A stretch of DNA of 64,000 bases from Phymorhynchus buccinoides (lineage: Eukaryota > Mollusca > Gastropoda > Neogastropoda > Raphitomidae), in assembly GCA_017654935.2 (NCBI GenBank), contig CM065690.1, positions 663,839 to 727,838 on the forward strand, read 5' to 3'. Positions 58,801 through 63,752 of this stretch are shown piece after piece. The position numbers were made by a program, and so were the translations under genes. The notes below the pieces were generated by a model. It made no database searches, was not told the origin of the DNA, and saw only the letters and a list, made by a program, of their open reading frames with translations. Positions within the stretch are counted from its first letter, which is position 1, and each line of letters opens with the position of its first letter.

Positions 58801-59570
58801 GGTCATTTCACATTCTCCATCGAGATCTGCGACGGCTGAAGATACACACGAGAACGGAGCAATATTGTAGCTCCTGGATCCGGAGTGCCAACTGCCATGG
58901 ACTGTGGAGTGGAACCAACCGCAACTGTGAACTGAGTGAGGCCTGTGGCGTACAAATCTGTCGTTCGCTACTATGAGTGTATTTGCGACATTCACAAATT
59001 TCACTTTTTCCGTACTTGAACCATTTACCTAACCCTAACCCACGGAAAAAGTGAAATTTGTGGTTCATGCTCAATGTCGCAAAATGCCGCAACTACAGAC
59101 TCTCATAGGTAGCGAGCTACACATTTGCACGAGCGACAGATTTGCACGCCACAAGCCTGACAAGGCCACTGTCACCACAGGCAGCGCATGCATTTTCATC
59201 AGCGCTGACCAGATCACCATCTGAGCCTGCAACTACTGACCACTAGGGATTTGTTTTTGATGTTGCTTGCTTCTGGAAGTGGGGGTTTAATGGTCTTAAC
59301 CCAGGGTAAGCAGTAGGTCTTTCTCCTTCTGTGTTCTCTAGTAGGTTCATGCGCCTTCCAAGTTCCGTCGCGATTTATTGTCAGAAATGGCGTCTGCGAC
59401 GTATCCAGACAGAAACAAGAGAATTGTCGCGATGAAATCCCACCATCGACACGCACCCACAACAACACAGTTCAAATACTGACCGGGTTGGACAGCCCAA
59501 GCTCTGCCAAGATGCGCTTGTTGTCTTCCAGATTCTTCAGACGCAGTTGTTCGTATTCGCAAGTCTCCAT
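30306..59570 (-). CDS. SRA/YDG-domain protein (UHRF-like), 9 exons, 450 aa
   Basis: Nine exons join with perfect phase and GT-AG borders: 59570-59484, 55014-54850, 52409-52295, 50972-50912, 47753-47641, 42426-42389, 41398-41245, 35150-35035, 30809-30306 (1,353 nt). Residues 1-84 form a charged head ([15 protein letters not shown]) with a basic patch RKKKVKV and RRLSARLRG. Residues about 117-283 form an SRA domain: [65 protein letters not shown] and [10 protein letters not shown]. The tyrosine/aspartate base-cage residues (GGYEDD, YTG) and the N-x-R finger are kept, so binding to hemimethylated or methylated CpG is plausible. Residues 284-450 are Ser/Pro-rich. Unlike UHRF1 no ubiquitin-like, Tudor, PHD or RING part is seen. 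Confidence 0.9.
30310..30675. repeat. Coding minisatellite, 30-bp unit
   Basis: Eleven to twelve units of GGCGCCATCTTTGCCGGGGC plus TGCTGGGATT (+ strand), encoding [10 protein letters not shown] on the coding minus strand. Units near 30400-30470 and 30545 carry deletions that shift and then restore the frame. Confidence 0.88.
30810..31145 (-). repeat. Acceptor-side array of SRA exon 9
   Basis: Five to six units of about 57-63 bp. Each has the acceptor CACCTTGTGTTTCCCAG followed by about 24 nt of exon 9 (CAGGCCCAGTCTCCCTCC), then TCTTCACACACTGACATCA. The real acceptor is the last one in transcription order. Confidence 0.92.
31195..31735. repeat. Irregular minisatellite in SRA intron 8
   Basis: Units of TTTAGTTCCACACCAACCCC, TCACTATACCATTCAGTATT and GGCCCAGACAC, much rearranged by internal deletions. 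Confidence 0.85.
31833..32041. mobile_element. MITE, about 209 bp
   Basis: The left end AGGGCCAGCCACACGGCAAA and the reverse complement of the right end (AAGCCGGCGCTACACGGCAT) form imperfect terminal repeats next to TAA at both edges. Such ends with a TWA target are usual for PIF/Harbinger-type miniature elements. Non-coding. Confidence 0.65.
32158..32402. repeat. GACAGACAGA minisatellite, left block
   Basis: Units of AAAGATAGAGGGAGACAGAC with variable CAGA additions. It is the same array as 33356-35010, split by the BED-finger element at 32408-33355. Confidence 0.92.
32408..33355 (-). mobile_element. Transposon with CAGGGTTCG-type ends and BED-like finger
   Basis: The right end, reverse-complemented, reads CAGGGTTCGTGGGGTCCTTT and the left end reads CATGGTTCGTGGGGACTTGG. 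The element splits a purine-rich minisatellite. A minus-strand frame (about 32670-32870) encodes a BED-type zinc finger, [14 protein letters not shown], then [16 protein letters not shown], like the finger in 40033-40792. No transposase core is visible, so it is a non-autonomous or degenerate copy. A CAG trinucleotide flanks both sides as a possible target duplication. Confidence 0.68.
33356..35012. repeat. GACAGACAGA minisatellite, right block
   Basis: About 60 units of roughly 20-30 bp (GATAGAGGGAGACAGACAGA). The complementary strand gives [15 protein letters not shown] frames of up to 745 codons without any domain, which are artefacts of a purine/pyrimidine-biased repeat. It abuts the donor of SRA exon 8. 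Confidence 0.95.
35035..35150 (-). CDS. SRA gene exon 8 (SRA C-terminus)
   Basis: 116 nt, phase 1 in and 0 out. Encodes [12 protein letters not shown], then [19 protein letters not shown], matching the last strands of SRA domains (YKVVKYW..GF.VWRYLLRR....PW in vertebrate UHRF1). Acceptor TCTACACAG, donor ACT-GTGAGTGAC. Confidence 0.9.
35151..36130 (-). repeat. Acceptor-side array of SRA exon 8
   Basis: One long copy next to the exon (about 35151-35270, keeping [16 protein letters not shown]) and about 15 short units. Each has a TGGTCTACCCAG-type acceptor plus about 40 nt of exon-derived sequence ([11 protein letters not shown] in place of [12 protein letters not shown]). Unit length is about 46-58 bp. 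Confidence 0.93.
36131..36243 (-). repeat. Outlying unit of exon 7 donor array
   Basis: One unit (GTATCCTAAGATCATCTAAT .. TTCACCCACCGTCATATCT) separated from the main array at 39280-41244 by the 3-kb insertion. Confidence 0.8.
36244..39279 (+). mobile_element. 3,036-bp LTR-like insertion, 5-bp target duplication
   Basis: Starts TGTCACAGGTCACTTTG and ends CTGGTTCGTGACA, giving the TG..CA and TGTCAC/GTGACA ends of an LTR. TATCT occurs on both flanks (36239-36243, 39280-39284), and intact array units give the empty site GTCATATCTGTAGCCC. An AATAAA signal with GT-rich downstream DNA lies about 110 bp from the right end. No gag, protease, RT or integrase frame and no second LTR was found. It is best read as a very long solo LTR or a non-autonomous LTR element. 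A 111-bp array sits inside (37698-38590). Confidence 0.72.
37698..38590 (+). repeat. 111-bp in-frame array within the LTR-like element
   Basis: Eight to nine units of CATTTATGCATGGGTGCACT, TTGGGTTATAAGAAGGGCAT and GGGGAAAGGTTTC.ACTACG. Two units lack exactly 3 bp (one AAG). The + strand is open for 227 codons with a 37-residue motif holding three cysteines per unit ([19 protein letters not shown], then [13 protein letters not shown]). A TGA at 37689-37691 blocks the frame upstream. Coding status is unproven. Confidence 0.85.
39280..40032 (-). repeat. Donor-side array of SRA exon 7, main part
   Basis: Units of about 80-92 bp. On the minus strand each contains the last 40 nt or so of exon 7 (CCTGATGAGGGCTACAGATA, TGACG) and the donor GTGGGTGAACTAAGATAATG, followed by AGCATTAGATGATCTTAGGA. 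About nine units lie here and five or more at 40793-41244. Confidence 0.93.
40033..40792 (-). mobile_element. 760-bp transposon with CAGGGTTC ends and BED-like finger
   Basis: Left end CAGGGTTCATACTCTCAAAC; right end reads CAGGGTTCGTACGCCCCTTG in reverse complement. Both have TTTTCAAGG subterminal repeats. TCTTA is duplicated at 40028-40032 and 40793-40797, confirmed by intact array units (ATTATCTTAGTTC). Minus-strand ATG at 40432 opens [18 protein letters not shown] with a BED-type finger: ACFCKLCKK, then [14 protein letters not shown]. It is homologous to the finger in 32408-33355. No DDE core is present, so transposition must rely on another copy. Confidence 0.8.
40793..41244 (-). repeat. 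Donor-side array of SRA exon 7, proximal part
   Basis: Five or more further copies of the exon 7 end plus donor. The one at 41244/41245 is the authentic 5' splice site; the other GATG-GTGGGTGAAC copies are identical in the donor core apart from GATGACG-GTGGGTG variants. Confidence 0.92.
41245..41398 (-). CDS. SRA gene exon 7 (SRA core)
   Basis: 154 nt, phase 0 in and 1 out. Encodes [20 protein letters not shown], then [11 protein letters not shown] and [10 protein letters not shown], matching NKRTAEQSCDQ, GKPVRVVR and YAPAEGNRYDG of UHRF1. N and R of the N-x-R finger, which fills the gap left by the flipped base in UHRF1, open the exon. Flanked by splice-derived arrays on both sides. Confidence 0.95.
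41399..42285 (-). repeat. Acceptor-side array of SRA exon 7
   Basis: About 17 units of 52 bp. On the minus strand each has the acceptor TGTCTGTGTTGTGCAG, the first five exon bases AATCT, and TCATAAATGCTGTCATTG. The authentic acceptor is TATGTTGTACAG. Confidence 0.94.
42389..42426 (-). CDS. SRA gene exon 6, 38-nt microexon
   Basis: Acceptor CTGACTGTTTCAG, donor AAAG-GTGAGCAG. Phase 1 in and 0 out. It encodes [12 protein letters not shown], exactly the segment missing between YTGEG of exon 5 and NLRTAPQ of exon 7 (GGRDLSGNKRT in UHRF1). Both the phase bridge and the residues support it. Confidence 0.92.
44143..44364. mobile_element. Palindromic MITE, 222 bp, 34-bp inverted ends
   Basis: CGATGGCTTGGAGTCAAAAC .. 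reads inverted at the right end as GTTTTGACTCCAAGCCATCG, identical over about 34 bp. Inner arms TAATAACTTGTAT/ATACAAGTTATTA also pair. AACT flanks both sides (44139-44142, 44365-44368). Confidence 0.85.
44938..45025. repeat. Short dispersed repeat (AATGCTTATATAGCGC type)
   Basis: A single insertion in the 56-bp array containing TAATAATGCTTATATAGCGC and CAATGCGCTTTTCACTCACC; similar in kind to 2850-2960. Confidence 0.55.
45150..45241. repeat. 48-bp minisatellite, outlying part
   Basis: A unit and a half of ATGTAGTTCCCTCATGGACC plus TGATCAGGAGTCAATATTTC, separated from the main array (46507-47330) by the LINE insertion. Confidence 0.85.
45242..46506 (-). mobile_element. 5'-truncated LINE, 1,265 bp, 8-bp target duplication
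   Basis: Flanked by CAACAGAT at 45234-45241 and 46507-46514 inside a 48-bp minisatellite. On the minus strand it starts within the RT palm and ends in an (AAG)-rich tail. The 3' end ([14 protein letters not shown] region) is shared with a relic at 56044-56165. Target duplication plus 5' truncation is typical of LINE insertion. Confidence 0.88.
45330..46500 (-). pseudogene. LINE reverse transcriptase fragment (CR1/Jockey-like)
   Basis: Contains [20 protein letters not shown] (RT block with GVPQGS), LFADDTAAY (catalytic FADD, near 46300), [11 protein letters not shown] and VKYLGVNIT, then the connection region [10 protein letters not shown] and [11 protein letters not shown]. The frame breaks at a perfect 16-bp tandem duplication (45907-45922 and 45923-45938), which by itself explains the shift between the two open segments. 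Motif A and the endonuclease are absent because of truncation. Confidence 0.88.
46507..47330. repeat. 48-bp minisatellite x17
   Basis: Units of TTCCCTCATGGAGCTGATCA, GGAGTCAATATTTCAACAGA and TGCTGTAG. The 48-bp period keeps a 16-residue frame open on both strands, but this lies in SRA intron 5 and has no splice context. Confidence 0.94.
47331..47640. other. SRA intron 5, unique part
   Basis: Starts with the GTAAGGAGG donor (read on the minus strand from 47640). No other feature seen. Confidence 0.5.
47641..47753 (-). CDS. SRA gene exon 5 (base-binding pocket)
   Basis: 113 nt, phase 2 in and 1 out. Encodes [20 protein letters not shown], then [17 protein letters not shown]. It matches [20 protein letters not shown] and [18 protein letters not shown] of UHRF1, including the tyrosines and aspartate that cage 5-methylcytosine. 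Donor GAGG-GTAAGG. Confidence 0.96.
47754..49035 (-). repeat. Acceptor-side array of SRA exon 5
   Basis: Twelve units of about 96-102 bp. Each has an acceptor (GATGTTACAG or GATGTTGCAG) and the first 66-67 nt of exon 5 through TCAGGCGGAT, then ATGGAGGATAATCAGGGATA. The longest exon share of the SRA arrays; decoy units would encode PTVAGIHGG and most of the pocket before leaving frame. Confidence 0.95.
49036..49262. other. SRA intron 4, unique part
   Basis: AT-rich sequence with no feature recognised. Confidence 0.4.
49263..50870. repeat. (GAT)n with about 100-bp interspersed unit
   Basis: Eight to nine copies of a spacer (GGTTGTGTTGCTGATGGAGA, TATTGTAGACAATGGAGATA, GTACAGAGAATCAAAACAGA) alternate with GATGAT runs of 25-70 bp. 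A unique segment at 49780-50098 splits it; both edges of that segment carry CAGAGATGAGATT (inverted on the right), hinting at a small insertion. Confidence 0.9.
50912..50972 (-). CDS. SRA gene exon 4 (61 nt)
   Basis: Phase 1 in and 2 out. Encodes [19 protein letters not shown], matching IPVGTMWRFRVQVSESGVH of the SRA N-terminus. Acceptor ATATCTGATGACAG, donor CACAG-GTATGA. Confidence 0.93.
50973..52060 (-). repeat. Acceptor-side array of SRA exon 4
   Basis: About 17-18 units of 50-60 bp. Each has acceptor ATATCTGATGACAG plus about 30 nt of exon 4 (GTGTGGATGTGGGCACAGTC, TGGATGATG), then (ATG)n. The exon-derived TGGATGATG merges into the trinucleotide, so slippage in (GAT)n may have helped the expansion. 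Confidence 0.94.
52061..52230. repeat. Short array in SRA intron 3
   Basis: Three units of AATCATCATCATTGACATTA, TCATTGTTATCATCATCAAT and a GGCACACCAAGACCTGTGTA segment. Confidence 0.85.
52295..52409 (-). CDS. SRA gene exon 3
   Basis: 115 nt, phase 0 in and 1 out. Encodes [20 protein letters not shown], then [18 protein letters not shown]. The end (YGEVPG) aligns with HYGPIPG just before the SRA domain of UHRF1. Acceptor TTCTGTGCTGCAG, donor CCAG-GTCAGTGAC. It is the only internal SRA exon without a splice-derived array. Confidence 0.9.
52410..52720. other. SRA intron 2, unique part
   Basis: No feature recognised. Confidence 0.4.
52721..52806. repeat. (GT)n-(GA)n microsatellite
   Basis: GT run switching to GA run. 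Confidence 0.95.
52876..53273 (-). other. Unassigned open frames, possible nested first exon
   Basis: Two overlapping minus-strand frames lie here: 53273 starts [20 protein letters not shown], and 53094 starts [20 protein letters not shown] and continues with an acidic [11 protein letters not shown] segment. The ATG and about 70 bp after it are the core of the array at 53180-54240. Upstream DNA at 54261-54272 carries a CCGCCATTTTTG motif of the YY1 type. I do not recognise a family; an inserted element is equally possible. Confidence 0.3.
53180..54240. repeat. About 91-bp array with telomeric junctions
   Basis: Eleven to twelve units of AGTTTGCTTTGTTTTCTTTG, CTCACTACGCCTTAGGAGCC and CGAGAATCGCTGGTTGTGGG. 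Every internal junction reads CATTGAA-CCCTAACCC(TAACCC)T-AGTTTGC, with 1.5-3 telomeric hexamers, whereas the outermost edges (AAACAAGTTTGC and GCATTGAAGATAGTG) lack them. Confidence 0.95.
54241..54528. other. SRA intron 2, unique part
   Basis: No gene certain; contains the AAAATGGCGG motif noted for the possible nested frame. Confidence 0.4.
54529..54849 (-). repeat. Donor-side array of SRA exon 2
   Basis: Eight extra 39-bp units. On the minus strand each holds the last 17-21 nt of exon 2 (CACGCCTCAGAGGACAG) and the donor GTGAGACATTACTGACTGTC. The authentic donor is at 54849. Confidence 0.94.
54850..55014 (-). CDS. SRA gene exon 2
   Basis: 165 nt, 55 codons, phase 0 both ends. Encodes [20 protein letters not shown], a basic RKKKVKVDP nuclear-localisation-like cluster and [11 protein letters not shown]. 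Acceptor TTGTCCATCACAG. Flanked by arrays copied from both its edges. Confidence 0.85.
55015..56043 (-). repeat. Acceptor-side array of SRA exon 2
   Basis: Nine units. Seven are about 99 bp and keep up to 60 nt of exon ([20 protein letters not shown]), then intron TATCAGTATTACTGTACTAA. The outermost copies are fused to (GAT)n-type sequence at 55870-55990. Each starts with GGACAATA-side acceptor TTGTCCATCACAG. Confidence 0.93.
56044..56165 (-). mobile_element. LINE 3'-end relic, same family as 45242-46506
   Basis: A minus-strand frame reads [20 protein letters not shown], against [20 protein letters not shown] at 45240-45310, and both end in GAA-rich tails. Extremely 5'-truncated copy. Confidence 0.7.
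56245..56282. repeat. (GAA)n microsatellite
   Basis: GAAGAAGAAGAAGAAGAAG tract close to the LINE relic. Confidence 0.9.
56336..56760. repeat. Dispersed repeat with 27-bp tandem units
   Basis: GGGCGGCAGACATGTCCGTC (shared with 19500 and 57530) followed by five AACACCCCGCACAAGATCAA-type units, then CCGGGGGGCAACGCCCCCGG, a GC-rich hairpin. Confidence 0.65.
56770..56965. repeat. TG-rich degenerate microsatellite
   Basis: GTGTGTATGCATGCATGTGTG-type sequence with ATGCATGC interruptions. Confidence 0.85.
57066..57338 (-). pseudogene. BED-like zinc-finger protein fragment
   Basis: From an ATG at 57302 the minus strand reads [20 protein letters not shown], then [36 protein letters not shown] and a RG turn. 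The W..WL, C-x2-C and YxxRG spacing is that of transposase-derived BED-type fingers. The zinc-binding histidines are not reached because the frame shifts near 57110. Likely a domesticated or dead transposon fragment in SRA intron 1. Confidence 0.5.
57503..57670. repeat. Second copy of the GGCGGCAGAYATGTC repeat
   Basis: GGGCGGCAGATATGTCTGTC, CACGCACCAGCGACACCCCG and AAAATCAATGGCAGAAGGTC correspond to 56360-56550. Confidence 0.6.
57751..58681. mobile_element. MITE-like element with inverted ends and internal array
   Basis: The left end AGGGTACATTCATACTGGCA and the reverse complement of the right end (AGGCTACGTTCATACTGCCA) are clear terminal repeats next to TAA/TTA. A 62-bp minisatellite (58285-58600) of CATGCTTACTAGAAAACCAA, CCGTGTCTAGCCTCCAGGCA lies inside. 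Non-coding; PIF/Harbinger-like by its target. Confidence 0.68.
58981..59085. repeat. Hairpin with telomeric loop
   Basis: Perfect 21-bp arms CACAAATTTCACTTTTTCCG(T) at 58993-59013 and inverted at 59042-59062 enclose a 28-nt loop containing CCTAACCCTAACCC. The homology extends outward (TTTGCGACATT / AATGTCGCAAA) with a gap of about 10 bp on the left. Confidence 0.85.
59090..59480. other. SRA intron 1, unique part
   Basis: No feature recognised apart from the exon 1 donor at its right edge. Confidence 0.4.
59484..59570 (-). CDS. SRA gene exon 1 (start codon)
   Basis: The ATG at 59570-59568 encodes [20 protein letters not shown], then LAELGLSNP, ending in phase 0 at donor CCG-GTCAGT. The [15 protein letters not shown] pattern resembles the start of other invertebrate SRA and WDR76-like proteins. 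Chosen because exon 2 joins in phase and a promoter-like GC-rich segment lies just upstream. Confidence 0.78.
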
Positions 59571-59660
59571 GATGACGATGATGGTGCTGGCTGCTCGCTG
59601 ATCGTCAAACTGACGCCGTGCTTCGCGCGGAATCAACCACGTGACCGGAAATGAATACTT
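59571..59660 (-). promoter_or_regulatory. Probable SRA gene proximal promoter/5' UTR
   Basis: On the minus strand, within 90 bp of the ATG: ATTTCCGGT (ETS type, 59644-59652), the palindromic E-box CACGTG (59638-59643) and ATTCCGCGCG (E2F-like, about 59624-59633). No TATA box is seen. E2F control is known for vertebrate UHRF1; here it is inference from motifs only. Confidence 0.45.
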
Positions 59661-59785
59661 ATCAATTCGTCGTCTGCTAAAGGACGAGGGAGATAACCCA
59701 TAAGTAACATTTCCTGATAAGGGCGCACGAGTAGTCTCGCTTGGTTGACTTGCGTGACTGGCTAATTTCTGTAAAGCCGCAGAAG

Positions 59786-60775
59786 CGTTTTATAATACGT
59801 CATTCTTTGGCTGTATTACGTTAGCCGGTTTGTTTGCCTGCTTGTAAAGGAAAAGAAAAATGAAACAGACTGCAACGTCACTGGAACATACAACAAACAA
59901 ACAACTACACGACCAGTGCAAAGTGACGTTATTTTATTCACAAGAGACAAAACAAAACTACTGGATATTTCGGCGAATGCGCCTTTACAAGAAGGAAATG
60001 TGGCTTGATGTTCTCCTAGAGGAGAAGACAGTTTTAGCGTAGGAAAGGGTGAGGCAGGAAGGAAATGTGGCTTGATGTTCTCCTAGAGGAGAAGACAGTT
60101 TTAGCGTAGGAAAGGGTGAGGCAGGAAGGAAATGTGGCTTGATGTTCTCCTAGAGGAGAAGACAGTTTTAGCGTAGGAAAGGGTGAGGCAGGAAGGAAAT
60201 GTGGCTTGATGTTCTCCTAGAGGAGAAGACAGTTTTAGGAAAGGGTGAGGCAGGAAGGAAATGTGGCTTGATGTTCTCCTAGAGGAGAAGACAGTTTTAG
60301 GAAAGGGTGAGGCAGGAAGGAAATGTGGCTTGATGTTCTCCTAGAGGAGAAGACAGTTTTAGGAAAGGGTGAGGCAGGAAGGAAATGTGGCTTGATGTTC
60401 TCCTAGAGGAGAAGACAGTTTTAGGAAAGGGTGAGGCAGGAAGGAAATGTGGCTTGATGTTCTCCTAGAGGAGAAGACAGTTTTAGGAAAGGGTGAGGCA
60501 GGAAGGAAATGTGGCTTGATGTTCTCCTAGAGGAGAAGACAGTTTTAGGAAAGGGTGAGGCAGGAAGGAAATGTGGCTTGTAAAGGCGCATTCGCCGAAA
60601 TATCCAGTAGTTTTGTTTTGTCTCTTGTGAATAAAATAACGTCACTTTGCACTGGTCGTGTAGTTGTTTGTTTGTTTGATTGCTTGTAAAGGAAGATCAG
60701 AAACGGTTTTAATGCGTCATTCTTTGGCTGTATTACGTTGGCCGGTTTGTTTGACTGCTTGTAAAGGAAGTTCCT
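59786..60775. repeat. Fold-back structure enclosing 62-bp array
   Basis: About 100 bp at 59885-59992 (CGACCAGTGCAAAGTGACGT .. GGATATTTCGGCGAATGCGC) recur inverted at about 60581-60680. An outer segment (CGTCATTCTTTGGCTGTATT) appears in direct orientation at 59800 and 60714. Between the arms are ten units of GAAGGAAATGTGGCTTGATG, TTCTCCTAGAGGAGAAGACA and GGAAAGGGTGAGGCAG. Confidence 0.85.
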
Positions 60776-60837
60776 CAAAACATTTAAAAGAAAACAGTAA
60801 AGAGGCCTTGTAGGCACACAGTGTCTGCCAGTTTGCC

Positions 60838-62778
60838 TCAGTGTCTGTCTGTCTGTCTGTGTTTCTGTCTGCCTGTCTGTGGTCGCCCCCCCCCCTCTCT
60901 CTTTCTCTCCCTGTCTATATGTCTATTCTCTCTCGCTCTCTCTCCCCCCCCCCTCTCTCCTCTCCTTCTCTCTCCTTCTCTCCGTGTCTAGCTGTCTATT
61001 CTCTCTCGCTCTCTCTCTCCCCCCCCCTCTCTTTCTCTCCCTGTCTGTCTATATGTCTATTCTCTCTCGCTCTCTCTCCCCCCCCCCCCTCTCTCTCCTT
61101 CTCTCCCTGTCTAGCTGTCTATTCTCTCTCGCTCTCTCCCCCCCCCCTCTCTCTCCTTTCTCTCCCTCTGTCTCTCTGTCTATTCTCTCTCGCTCTCTCC
61201 CCCCCCCTCTCTCTCCTTCTCTCCCTGTCTAGCTGTCTATTCTCTCTCGCTCTCTCTTCCCCCCCTCTCTTTCTCTCCCTGTGCTATATGTCTATTCTCT
61301 CTCGCTCTCTCTCCCCCCCTCCTCTCTCTCTCCTTCTCTCCCTGTCTAGCTGTCTATTCTCTCTCGCTCTCTCTCTCCCCCCCCCCCATCTCTTTCTCTC
61401 CCTGTCTAGCTGTCTATTCTCTCTCGCTCTCTCCCCCCCTCTCTCTCTCCTTCTCTCCCTGTCTAGCTGTCTCTTCTCTCTCGCTCTCTCTCCCTCCCCC
61501 TCTCTCTCTTCTCTCCCTGTCTAGCTGTCTATTCTCTCTCGCTCTCTCCCCCCCCCTCTCTCTCCTTCTCTCCCTGTCTAGCTGTCTATTCTCTCTCGCT
61601 CTCTCTCCCCCCCCCCCTCTCTCTCCTTCTCTCCCTGTCTAGTTTGTCTGTTCTCTCTCTCTCTCTCGCTCTCTCTCCCCCCCTCTCTCTCTTTCTCTCC
61701 TCTGTCTAGCTGTCTATTCTCTCTCGCTCTCTCCCCCCCTCTCTCTCCTTCTCTCCCTGTCTAGCTGTCTATTCTCTCTCTCTCTCTCCACCCCCCCCTC
61801 TCTCTCCTTCTCTCCCTGTCTAGCTGTCTATTCTCTCTCGCTCTCTCTCCCCCCCCCCTCTCTCTCCTTCTCTCCCTGTCTAGCTGTCTATTCTCTCTCG
61901 CTCTCTCCCCCCCCCTCTCTCTCTCTATCCTCTCTCTCCCTGTCTAGTTGTCTTTTCTCTCTCGCTCTCTCCCCCCCCCCCTCTATCTCTTTCTCTCCCT
62001 GTCTAGCTGTCTGTTCTCTCTCGCTCTCTCTCCTTCTCTCCCTGTCTAGCTGTCTATTCTCTCTCGCTCTCTCTCCCCCCCCCCCTCTCTCTTTCTTGAT
62101 CCCTGTCTATATGTCTATTCTCTCTCGCTCTCTCTCCCCCCCCCTCCCTCTCTCTCCTTCTCTCCCTGTCTAGCTGTCTCTAGCTGTTCTCTCTCTCGCT
62201 CTCCCCCCCCCCCCCTCTCTCCCCTTCTCTCCCTTGTCTAGCTGTCTGTTCTCTCTCGCTCTCTCTCCGCCCCCCTCTCTCTCTTTCTCTCCATGTCTAG
62301 CTGTCTATTCTCTCTCGCTCTCCCCCCCCCCCCTCCTCTCTCTCCTTCTCTCCCTGTCTAGCTGTCTATTCTCTCTCGCTCTCTCCCCCCCCCCCCCCCC
62401 TCTCTCTCTTCCTTCTCTCCCTGTCTAGCTGTCTATCTCTCTCTGTCTCGCTCTCTCTCTCCCCCCCCCCTCTCTCTCTCTTATCTCCCTGTCTAGCTGT
62501 CTATTCTCTCTCGCTCTCTCTCCCCCCCCCCCCCCTCTCTCTCTCTCTCTCCCTGTCTAGCTGTCTATTCTCTCTCGCTCTCTCCCCCCCCCCCCTCTCT
62601 CTCCTTCTCTCCCTCTCTAGCTGTCTGTTCTCTCTCGCTCTCTCTCCGCCCCCCTCTCTCTCTCTTCTCTCCTCCCTGTCTAGCTGTCTATTCTCTCTCG
62701 CTCTCTCTCTCCCCCTCTCTCTCTCATTCTCTCCCTGTCTAGCTGTCTGTTCTCTCTCGCTCCCCCCCTCTCTCTCCT
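60838..62778. repeat. C/T-rich minisatellite, about 60-75-bp unit
   Basis: About 30 units of CCCTGTCTAGCTGTCTATTC, TCTCTCGCTCTCTC and a C-run of 5-14. One strand is nearly pure pyrimidine apart from GTCTAGCTGTCTA. The PLSLS-type frames are artefacts. The same sequence resumes after LINE copy B (63753 on). Confidence 0.95.
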
Positions 62779-62784
62779 TATAAC

Positions 62785-63328
62785 TGAAACTTTGACCTAT
62801 GTTTATAATGTATGTACCTAAAATCGTTTTCCTAAAGCATTTAAAGTAGCAAAAATTATACCTATCCACAAATCGGGTGACTATGAAGATCCTTCTCATT
62901 ACAGGCCCATTTCTATTCTGTCGGTGCTGTCTAAACCGTTGGAACACCACATAAATAAACATATTCTTAATCACTTTAACTCTTTTGGTCTGTTTCATCC
63001 AAATCAATCGGGTTTTAGAGCTAACCATTCATGTCATACGGCCCTAACTAACCTAGTAGACCAATGGCTTATTAACATAAACGATGACAAAATCACGGGT
63101 GTTCTTGCTGTTGACTTTATGAAAGTCTTTGATGTTGTCGATCGTAATATTTTACTAAAAAACCCATAAGTATCTTTTGTTGAAGCATACAAGCAATGTT
63201 GTTTAACCCCATTCTTAGTTTCAAATAGGTTTCCACTTTTGACATGTTGACATGTATGCATATTATCTACTTTGTTATTGTTAAATTATTAACAAGTTTT
63301 GTATTTACCTTATTTCATGTGTTTCCTC

Positions 63329-63366
<38 letters not shown>

Positions 63367-63380
63367 ATCTCTCTCTCTCT

Positions 63381-63415
<35 letters not shown>

Positions 63416-63421
63416 AAGAAG

Positions 63422-63504
<83 letters not shown>

Positions 63505-63752
63505 TTTGTGTGTGTGGAGAGAGGGGGAGGAGGGGGGGGGGGGGGGAGGAAGGCTGACGGTGTTGTTGTCGCATCTATTTTTTCTTCTTCATGGATAATT
63601 GTTCGATGATTATTTTTGCATGCTTCTTTATTTTTGTGTTGAATATATTGATTTTCTTGCATGTTTGTTTGAGGGCAAAATGTAAAAAAGCCCATTGTGT
63701 GCTTACTCTTTTTCCCTCAATACATTTTTTTTTTTCGTTCGTTCGTTCGTTC
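62785..63752 (+). mobile_element. LINE copy B, internally deleted
   Basis: Starts within the RT fingers: AKIIPIHKSGDYEDPSHYRP, ISILSVLSKPLEHHINKHIL, FHPNQSGFRANHSCHTAL and motif A AVDFMKVFDVVDR. It then jumps at about 63165 directly to the C-terminus KYLLLKHTSNVV-stop, so the catalytic FADD region is deleted. The 3' UTR matches copy A (4265-4790), includes (CT)n at 63328-63502 and ends in (TTCG)n at about 63735-63752. Together copies A and B cover most of the RT, showing one family at both ends of the window. Confidence 0.85.
63328..63502. repeat. (CT)n in LINE copy B 3' UTR
   Basis: CT run with interruptions, at the same place as the GA/CT tract in copy A. Confidence 0.92.

Noticed and set aside
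60841..61524. 227-codon PPPLSLS open frame
   Set aside because: C/T-rich minisatellite artefact without domain or splice context.
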